From assembly GCA_002399765.1 (NCBI GenBank), contig DHEG01000004.1, positions 1-19,162 of the forward strand: a DNA stretch of 19,162 bases, read 5' to 3'. Shown piece after piece: positions 14,518 through 19,162 of this stretch (the first letter of the stretch is position 1; each line of letters starts with the position of its first letter). Origin of the DNA: Caryophanales bacterium UBA4856 (GTDB lineage Bacteria > Bacillota_I > Bacilli_A > RFN20 > CAG-288). The notes under the pieces are model-generated. The model was not told the DNA's origin. It did not search any database and worked only from the letters and a program-made list of their open reading frames with translations. A program made the position numbers and the translations under genes.

Positions 14518-15426
14518 ATGGAACCGAAAGATACCTTGATCGGCGACCGCTACCAGATCGAGTCGGTCCTCGGCGAAGGTGGCATGGCCACGGTCTACAA
14601 GGCGAAGGACATCATCACCGGAAGGCAAGTGGCGGTCAAGATGATCAAGGAAGACACCATGAAGAACCCCATCAATGTCCAGCGTTTCGAACGGGAAGCC
14701 AGAGCCGCTGCCTCCTTGAGCCATGCCAACATCGTGAAGGTGATCACCATCGGGGCTTACAATGGCAGACCCTATATGGTGAACGAGTACATAAACGGCA
14801 AGACCCTTAGGGGCGTGCTGGATCAAAGGGGCCGCCTTTCGACCGAGGAAGCCTTGGATGCCATGTCCCAGCTTTGCTCCGCCGTCCTGTTCGCCCATCG
14901 CCATGGCGTGATCCATCGTGACATCAAGCCCCAGAACATCTTCGTCACACCCGACGGGACCATAAAACTGGGAGACTTTGGCATTGCCACCTTCATGAAC
15001 GCATCCCACGTCACTCGTACCGAGAGCGTGGTAGGTTCGGTCCATTACCTGGCTCCGGAGCTTTCCCAAGGCGGACAGGCCACACCCCAAAGCGACATCT
15101 ACGCCATGGGCATAACCTTCTTCGAGTTGGTCACCGGCAAGCTTCCCTTCGATGGGGACTCACCGGTCGCCATCGCCTTGAAGCACCTAAACGAGAAATT
15201 CCCCAACATCAAGAAGTTCAATCCCGATTGCCCGGACGCGGTTTGCCGGATCATCTACCGCTGCTGCCGCAAGTCTCCCCTGGACCGCTATCAGTCCGTC
15301 TATGACCTAAGGGAAGACATCCTAAAGACCATGGCCAATCCCTACCTGATGCAGGAGAAGCACAACATCTTCGCCAAGATCTCCTCTTTCTTCCGCAACA
15401 TTTTCACAAGGCGCAAGAGAAGATGA
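14518..15426 (+). CDS. prkC: Hanks-type serine/threonine kinase, PrkC-like but without PASTA domains
   Basis: The 302-residue protein is nearly all kinase domain (about 12-270). It has the glycine loop GEGGMATVYK (19-28), Lys41 in VAVK, catalytic HRDIKPQN with Asp135 (133-140), DFG at 153-155, a Thr/Ser-containing activation loop and the APE-like APEL. Bacillus PrkC has about 650 residues with a membrane helix and external PASTA repeats that sense peptidoglycan fragments. Here there is no such helix and no PASTA repeat. The last residues (FAKISSFFRNIFTRRKRR) form a basic, possibly amphipathic helix that might contact the membrane (inference). A short kinase without PASTA also occurs in Mycoplasma. 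The gene is coupled to prpC and overlaps rsgA, a known target of PrkC in Bacillus. Confidence 0.95.
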   Translation: MEPKDTLIGDRYQIESVLGEGGMATVYKAKDIITGRQVAVKMIKEDTMKNPINVQRFEREARAAASLSHANIVKVITIGAYNGRPYMVNEYINGKTLRGVLDQRGRLSTEEALDAMSQLCSAVLFAHRHGVIHRDIKPQNIFVTPDGTIKLGDFGIATFMNASHVTRTESVVGSVHYLAPELSQGGQATPQSDIYAMGITFFELVTGKLPFDGDSPVAIALKHLNEKFPNIKKFNPDCPDAVCRIIYRCCRKSPLDRYQSVYDLREDILKTMANPYLMQEKHNIFAKISSFFRNIFTRRKRR

Positions 15427-16334
15427 AGGTAACCGGAAAGATCCTGCGCTCCACTTCCGAAGGCTACCAAATCTTTGTCGAGGGAAGGGGAATCGTCACG
15501 GCCAACAGGCGCAAAGGCAAGGAGCCTTTGCATGGCATCCCTCTCATCGGTGACATCGCCATCCTCGATGACGATGGCCTCGTGAAGGACATCGAACCCC
15601 GTCACGGCCTCCTTACCAGGCCCAGGGTCGCAAACGTGGACCAGGCCGGCGTCTTGGTCTCGGCCTTGAATCCCCCCTTCTCCTCCTTCCTGTTGGACAA
15701 ATACCTCACCGGCTGTCACCACATGTCGGTGCCGGCTTTCATCGTCATAACCAAATGGGATCTTTTGGATGGGGAAGGCGTAAAGAGACTAACCATGAGG
15801 CTGGAATGGTATCGAAAACTCGGCTACAAGGTTTTCGAGGCCGGCCTTGACCCGAATTGGAAATACCAACCCTCAAGGGACATGTTCCGGGGGAAGACCA
15901 CTATCCTCATGGGCCAGACCGGCGTTGGCAAGTCGACGTTAGCCAATCGCCTCGAACCGGAATTCAAGCAAAAGATCGGGACGGTGGACGAAGGGATGGG
16001 ACGGGGACGTCACCAGACCAAGGAAGTGGTCCTCTACCCCTTCGCATCCGGATTCCTGGGGGACACCCCGGGGTTTTCGGACTTCGAGCTGGACATACCA
16101 AAGCCCGATTTGGCTGTCGAGTTCCCGGGCTTCGATGGCTTTGCCTATTCCTGCAAGTTCAAGGGCTGCCTCCATAACGGGATAAAGGGATGCGCGGTGG
16201 CAAAGGCCGTGAAGGATGGCAAGCTTTCCCAAGACTCCTACGACAATTACCTGCGTCTTTTGGCCATGTCCGACGACAAAAAAGGATACGAAAAGAAGAC
16301 GACCCACTCCCATATCCAAAAGGAGGAAAAGTAG
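15423..16334 (+). CDS. rsgA: Ribosome small subunit-dependent GTPase RsgA
   Basis: RsgA is a late 30S maturation factor whose GTPase is stimulated by the subunit. The 303-residue protein has an OB fold first, then the circularly permuted GTPase: G4 TKWD (110-113), G1 GQTGVGKST (164-172), G2 around GRGRHQTKE and G3 DTPG (214-217). The zinc site C-x4-C-x-H-x5-C is at Cys244, Cys249, His251 and Cys257, followed by a helical C terminus. The ATG overlaps the kinase stop in an ATGA junction, so translation is coupled and a functional kinase-RsgA link is plausible. rpe follows with no gap. Confidence 0.97.
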   Translation: MKVTGKILRSTSEGYQIFVEGRGIVTANRRKGKEPLHGIPLIGDIAILDDDGLVKDIEPRHGLLTRPRVANVDQAGVLVSALNPPFSSFLLDKYLTGCHHMSVPAFIVITKWDLLDGEGVKRLTMRLEWYRKLGYKVFEAGLDPNWKYQPSRDMFRGKTTILMGQTGVGKSTLANRLEPEFKQKIGTVDEGMGRGRHQTKEVVLYPFASGFLGDTPGFSDFELDIPKPDLAVEFPGFDGFAYSCKFKGCLHNGIKGCAVAKAVKDGKLSQDSYDNYLRLLAMSDDKKGYEKKTTHSHIQKEEK

Positions 16335-17009
16335 ATGGCAAGAAAAAACATAGTCGTGCTCCCCTCGGTCCTCTCCTTTCCCTTCGGGAACATCGATGGC
16401 GAACTGGCGAAGATGACGAAGGCCGGGGTCAAGATCCTCCATTACGATGTGATGGATGGCCATTTCGTACCCAACATCTCCTTTGGGGAAAGCCTGTTCA
16501 CCCAGATCGTGAAACCGGGATTCCAAGCCGATGTCCATCTGATGGTCACCAATCCCCTCCCTCACGCCTTGGCCTTCTTCAGGCTGGGAGCGGAACAGGT
16601 CACGGTCCATTACGAGGCGATCAAGACAGGGGCGATGGACTTCCTCGATGCCATAGGCCATTGTCGCAGGGGAAAGGTCTTGGGCTTGGCCTTCAATCCG
16701 GAGACTGAGCCGGAGGAGATCGAAAAACTAGTGCCGTATTTCGACAAGGTCATGGTAATGACGGTCCATCCTGGCGCTTCAGGTGGCAAGTTCATTGCCG
16801 ATGGCATCGAAAGAATAAAAAAGACCAAGGAAATGTTAGAAAGAACCAACCCGGCGGCAATACTAGAAGTGGATGGCGGCATGAACGAGGTCACCGGTCC
16901 CTTGGCTGTCCAGGCCGGAGCCGATTACCTGGTTTCCGGTTCCTATCTTTGCAAGGCTGTCGACCCGGTTTTGGCCATCGCCAACCTCACGGGCAATCGC
17001 CAGGCATAG
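16335..17009 (+). CDS. rpe: Ribulose-phosphate 3-epimerase
   Basis: Rpe interconverts ribulose 5-phosphate and xylulose 5-phosphate in the pentose phosphate pathway. The 224-residue TIM barrel begins with LPSVLSFPFGN. It has the metal/catalytic motif HYDVMDGHFVPN with Asp38, the HLMV motif, VHPGASGGKF (usually VNPGFGGQ, slightly divergent) and catalytic Asp in EVDGGMN. It closes with the phosphate-binding section GADYLVSGSYL. The ATG directly follows the rsgA stop, and AGGAGG lies eight bases upstream, inside the end of rsgA. The same gene order is found in Bacillus. Confidence 0.96.
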   Translation: MARKNIVVLPSVLSFPFGNIDGELAKMTKAGVKILHYDVMDGHFVPNISFGESLFTQIVKPGFQADVHLMVTNPLPHALAFFRLGAEQVTVHYEAIKTGAMDFLDAIGHCRRGKVLGLAFNPETEPEEIEKLVPYFDKVMVMTVHPGASGGKFIADGIERIKKTKEMLERTNPAAILEVDGGMNEVTGPLAVQAGADYLVSGSYLCKAVDPVLAIANLTGNRQA

Positions 17010-17026
17010 AACCGGGTCATTTAGCA

Positions 17027-17032
17027 TATAAT
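17027..17032 (+). promoter_or_regulatory. Promoter (-10) before the membrane protein gene
   Basis: A perfect TATAAT lies 24 bases before ATG 17057, in the 47-base gap after rpe. No good -35 box is visible at the expected distance, so it may be weak or additional to readthrough. Confidence 0.45.
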
Positions 17033-17056
17033 CCTAGTATCGCAGGGAGTAACGAG

Positions 17057-17764
17057 ATGGATACCAAAATGACCTATGGAATAACGGTTTTGATTGCCGG
17101 GGGGCTGGCCGTGCTCGCGACAATCGCCTTTTTCATCTATGCCTTCTTGTTCACCAAGGCAGACCACAAAAAGAGCGGAGCAACGATCTTCAATACCTTT
17201 CCCAACGAAATGACCGATCTTTCCCGGGGTGTGAAAAGCGCCTTCCCGTCTATACTCGCGGGCCTGGTCGGCGTATTTTCCGGCGTCGCCTTCGTAATGA
17301 CCTTCTTGGGCATGCTCTATGGCAAGGGGGGCGAGCTTACCTATTCCACCATTTTCCTTTTGGCTTTCGGAATCGGGGCGGGGATCGATCTGTTCTTGGC
17401 TACCTTCATCCCCTTCTCCCTTTTGAAGATCTCGCTCTCTTGCATGATTGCCTTGATATTCCTCGAGATAGGAGTCGGTACTTTCCCGATGGTGACCACG
17501 ACTTCGGGGACTTTCGCCTTCCAGCTCAACCCCATCGTTTCCTACGTCATGGCCGGCGTGAGCCTTTCCAACATGCTCTTGATGTTCAATCCCAAGCTGA
17601 ACAAATGGGACAAGCTGCAAAAGACCGAGGTAAACGGGGCGACCTATTGGATGAAACCGAAGATAAACTGGTTGGCCACTACCGTTTGGTATGCCTATTT
17701 GGTCAATGGCCTGCTGGTCATCCTGGTAATGGTCTCGGCCTTGCTTAACGTCATGGGAGCATAG
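17057..17764 (+). CDS. Hypothetical membrane protein, about six helices
   Basis: The product has 235 residues and is not recognised. Hydrophobic segments lie near residues 7-31, 60-83, 92-115, 117-137, 150-172 and 208-232, joined by short loops; a lysine-containing loop (NPKLNKWDKLQ) precedes the last segment. AGGGAG lies seven bases before ATG 17057, which is preferred over an in-frame start inside rpe at 16949. It has its own -10 element and ends before a terminator, so it may be a single-gene unit. In Bacillus this position, between rpe and rpmB, holds thiN. No catalytic motif is visible. Confidence 0.8.
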   Translation: MDTKMTYGITVLIAGGLAVLATIAFFIYAFLFTKADHKKSGATIFNTFPNEMTDLSRGVKSAFPSILAGLVGVFSGVAFVMTFLGMLYGKGGELTYSTIFLLAFGIGAGIDLFLATFIPFSLLKISLSCMIALIFLEIGVGTFPMVTTTSGTFAFQLNPIVSYVMAGVSLSNMLLMFNPKLNKWDKLQKTEVNGATYWMKPKINWLATTVWYAYLVNGLLVILVMVSALLNVMGA

Positions 17765-17804
17765 TCGGCCCTTTTTCGAGCAAGTGGTCCACATACGAAA
17801 AGAA

Positions 17805-17824
17805 GCCCCACGGATGGGGCTTTT
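17805..17824 (+). terminator. Bidirectional terminator between the membrane protein gene and rpmB
   Basis: Stem GCCCCA (17805-17810) / TGGGGC (17815-17820) with loop CGGA is followed by TTTT on the plus strand. On the minus strand the stem is followed by TTCTTTT, so it probably also ends rpmB. Confidence 0.85.
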
Positions 17825-17842
17825 CAATTGTCGTCTTTCTTA

Positions 17843-18151
17843 CTACTTGGTAGCAGGGGCAGCGACAGGCTTGACCTCTTCCTTGGCAGCAGGGGCAGCG
17901 GGAGCAGCCGGAGCGGCGACAGATGCCGGGGCAGCGACGGCGGTCGCAGCAACGGGGGTCTGGGCCTTCTGGCTCTTCCTGAGGGTCTTCAAAGTCTTGG
18001 TGGATACGCGCACTCTCACGCGTTTGCCATCGATGTTGAGAGTAGCCCATTGCAAGTTGACATCCCAACGGCGACGAGTCGAAGCAAGGGAGTGACTCCT
18101 GGTGTTGCCACTCGAAGGTCCCCTACCAGTGAATTGATCTCTTCTAGACAT
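17843..18151 (-). CDS. rpmB: 50S ribosomal protein L28 with Ala/Pro-rich C-terminal tail
   Basis: L28 is a structural protein of the large subunit. Residues 1-64 match the family: MSRRDQFTGRGPSSGNTRSHS, then RRRWDVNLQ, then VRVRVSTKTLKTLRK. The zinc cysteines of some L28 proteins are absent, as in the C-minus form. The usual length is about 60-65 residues. Here 38 more follow (65-102), made almost only of Ala, Pro, Val and Thr with a few Lys/Glu, including repeated APAAPAAPAA. AGGAGG lies eleven bases before the ATG. The leader holds a hairpin downstream of a good promoter. rpmB is on the opposite strand to the rest of the block. Confidence 0.94.
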   Translation of the reverse strand: MSRRDQFTGRGPSSGNTRSHSLASTRRRWDVNLQWATLNIDGKRVRVRVSTKTLKTLRKSQKAQTPVAATAVAAPASVAAPAAPAAPAAKEEVKPVAAPATK

Positions 18152-18181
18152 AGTTTGCGCAGCCTCCTGAAATCACGGCCT

Positions 18182-18201
18182 CAAAGCCGCTTTTGGCTTT
18201 G
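18182..18201 (-). promoter_or_regulatory. Hairpin in the rpmB 5' leader
   Basis: On the minus strand CAAAGCC-AAAAGC-GGCTTTG forms a perfect seven-pair stem with a six-base loop close to the predicted start of the rpmB transcript, about 30 bases before its start codon. No T tract follows, so it is not a terminator. It could stabilise the mRNA or bind a ribosomal protein (inference). Confidence 0.45.
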
Positions 18202-18203
18202 CA

Positions 18204-18232
18204 ATTATAATTCCTGCCGTTGCTTCTTGCAA
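18204..18232 (-). promoter_or_regulatory. rpmB promoter
   Basis: On the minus strand TTGCAA (18232-18227) and a perfect TATAAT (18209-18204) are separated by 17 bases. The start would be near 18197, giving a leader of about 46 bases. Confidence 0.75.
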
Positions 18233-18292
18233 GAGAAAGAGGGCCTTTGGCAAAAGCCTCTTCCTTGCTGGGTCTTAAGCCTTCCTATGTTC

Positions 18293-18298
18293 TATAAT
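18293..18298 (+). promoter_or_regulatory. -10 element directly before the GH32-like gene
   Basis: A perfect TATAAT lies ten bases before ATG 18309. If used, transcription would start within about five bases of the start codon, giving a leaderless or nearly leaderless mRNA. No clear -35 box and no Shine-Dalgarno sequence are visible. Confidence 0.45.
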
Positions 18299-18308
18299 CC
18301 TACAAGTG

Positions 18309-19162
18309 ATGGAACCGTTAAGAAAAGCAGTAAGACCCAAAGCCCATGCGGCACCGCGCGAGAACGCGATGTTCCGCACCTTCGGCTCTCTTTATTCAAG
18401 GGGAAACTACCATGTCTTCTTCGAGCACTTTCCCTTCGGTCTTTACTCATCCCGTCGCTACATCGCCCATTCCACAAGCGAGGACCTGCTGCTTTGGCAT
18501 AACGATCCGATAGCCATCTACCCGACCAAGAAAGAAGACGAGGACGGAGCCTATGAGGGTTCCGCAATCGCCGACGAAAAAGGCGAGATAGACCTCTATT
18601 ACGTGGGGATCAACTACCTCAAGCGGGATCCGGAAGACCTTAACACCTACCTTGCCGACTCCCCCCTGAAGACCAACCTGATGTCGATTCGCTCCACCTC
18701 CGGCTCCTTCGGGGACTGTTTCGACAATGTACATGGCAAGGACCTGATCCTGACCGACGAACAGGCCCAAAAGCTAGGCTTTGAGTCAGGCTCCTTAAGG
18801 GATCCGGAAGTCTATCGAATAGATAACTCGAACCGTTTGCTGACCTTCATCGGCAAGACCAAGGAGGGCTGCTGTCTGGCCTTCATGGCTGGCCGCAAGG
18901 GCAAGGAGAGCAAATGGACTTGGGAACTAAGGGGGATCAAGCCCTTTCCCAAGGGAATGGCGGTCAGGACCATAAGGTTCTTCGCCTCGGGGGACAAAAG
19001 CCTGGTCGTGTTTGAATCCAACCTTCCCAAATACAAGATTGGGCGCGGCGACCTTCCGGCCTACCATTGCTCTCTTTCGTTTGGCGCTCTGGATTTCAAG
19101 GACTTCTCTTTCGCCATCGACGAAAAGGCGGTGGTGCCATTGGATTACGGCTTCGACATCAG
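18309..19162 (+). CDS. GH32-like protein lacking the catalytic motifs (3' end outside window)
   Basis: About 284 residues are visible. GH32 enzymes hydrolyse sucrose and fructans with a five-bladed propeller. The family pattern is clear: RPKAHAAP (9-16) for RPxxHxxP, GNYHVFFEH (32-40) for GxYHLFYQ, AHSTSEDLLLWHNDPIAIYP, DEDGAYEGSAI, RDPEVYRI and LDYGFDI near the edge. The nucleophile block WMNDPNG, which should fall between these, reads AMFRTFG (20-26), so Arg23 stands where the catalytic Asp belongs. The acid/base block MWECPD appears as MAVRTIR, losing the Glu. RDP, the transition-state stabiliser, remains. The frame is open and the fold motifs are kept, so it is probably a folded protein without GH32 hydrolase activity, perhaps a binding protein. 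Start ATG 18309 is supported by the aligned RPxxH region; no ribosome site is visible. Confidence 0.8.
   Translation, partial: MEPLRKAVRPKAHAAPRENAMFRTFGSLYSRGNYHVFFEHFPFGLYSSRRYIAHSTSEDLLLWHNDPIAIYPTKKEDEDGAYEGSAIADEKGEIDLYYVGINYLKRDPEDLNTYLADSPLKTNLMSIRSTSGSFGDCFDNVHGKDLILTDEQAQKLGFESGSLRDPEVYRIDNSNRLLTFIGKTKEGCCLAFMAGRKGKESKWTWELRGIKPFPKGMAVRTIRFFASGDKSLVVFESNLPKYKIGRGDLPAYHCSLSFGALDFKDFSFAIDEKAVVPLDYGFDI

Noticed and set aside
14338..15090. Minus-strand frame of 250 codons
   Set aside because: It is antisense to prpC and prkC, which have complete catalytic motifs.
16949..17056. Upstream extension of the membrane protein gene into rpe
   Set aside because: It overlaps the conserved rpe C terminus in another frame. 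ATG 17057 has its own ribosome site and a -10 element.
18238..18262. Hairpin AGAGGGC / GCCTCTT as a terminator
   Set aside because: The stem has a bulge and there is no T tract after it; it lies between divergent genes where no terminator is needed.
17828..18502. Plus-strand open frames across rpmB and into the GH32-like gene
   Set aside because: They are serine/arginine- or alanine-rich mirrors of the low-complexity rpmB tail and run through two promoters. rpmB and the GH32-like gene explain the sequence better.
1..19162. CRISPR array within the window
   Set aside because: No direct repeats with regular spacers were seen on either strand; the array is expected beyond the left edge, downstream of cas9.
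1..19162. Mycoplasma-type code (TGA as Trp)
   Set aside because: TGA ends priA, rsgA's upstream kinase and the ABC-F gene at family-typical lengths, and tryptophans are encoded by TGG.

Overview
The window looks like a chromosomal segment of a Bacillota bacterium, probably from the Bacilli and possibly near the Erysipelotrichia/Mollicutes. The main reason is gene order. The block rqcH(yloA) | gmk - priA ... rsmB - prpC - prkC - rsgA - rpe ... rpmB is a thinned version of the conserved yloA-rpmB block of Bacillus. TGA is used as stop and Trp is TGG, so this is the standard bacterial code and not the mycoplasma code. Shine-Dalgarno sequences are mostly canonical. The lineage placement is inference.

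Layout. (1) 1-3123, minus: the first 1041 residues of a large Cas9, cut by the left edge just after the HNH active site. (2) 3124-3463: a compact regulatory region. It holds a palindromic double -10 element, a likely tracrRNA divergent from cas9, and then a structured leader for the next gene. (3) 3464-5008, plus: an ABC-F ATPase. (4) 5054-5127, minus: tRNA-Thr(GGT) with its own promoter and terminator. (5) 5178-6791, minus: rqcH, which starts at a TTG codon. (6) 6874-10334, plus: gmk, priA and a 178-residue hypothetical gene, closed by a bidirectional terminator. (7) 10385-12287, minus: a two-gene operon of an O-antigen-ligase-like membrane protein and a small hypothetical protein. (8) 12399-17764, plus: a degenerate rsmB, prpC, prkC without PASTA domains, rsgA, rpe and a six-helix membrane protein. 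(9) 17843-18151, minus: rpmB with an Ala/Pro-rich tail. (10) 18309 to the right edge, plus: a GH32-like gene that lacks the catalytic motifs.

How the genes fit together. The core block combines ribosome biogenesis and quality control (RsgA, L28, RqcH, RsmB-like), nucleotide supply (Gmk), replication restart (PriA) and a phosphatase/kinase switch (PrpC/PrkC) translationally coupled to RsgA. Cas9 and its RNA give CRISPR immunity; the adaptation genes and array would lie beyond the left edge. The ABC-F gene has a leader with a three-codon open frame at the foot of a 21-bp hairpin, which suggests ribosome-sensing control of a ribosome-protection factor.

The most notable observations are the cas9/tracrRNA control region, the ABC-F leader, two apparent pseudoenzymes (the RsmB-like protein without either catalytic cysteine and the GH32-like protein without its nucleophile motif), the L28 tail and the PASTA-less kinase.
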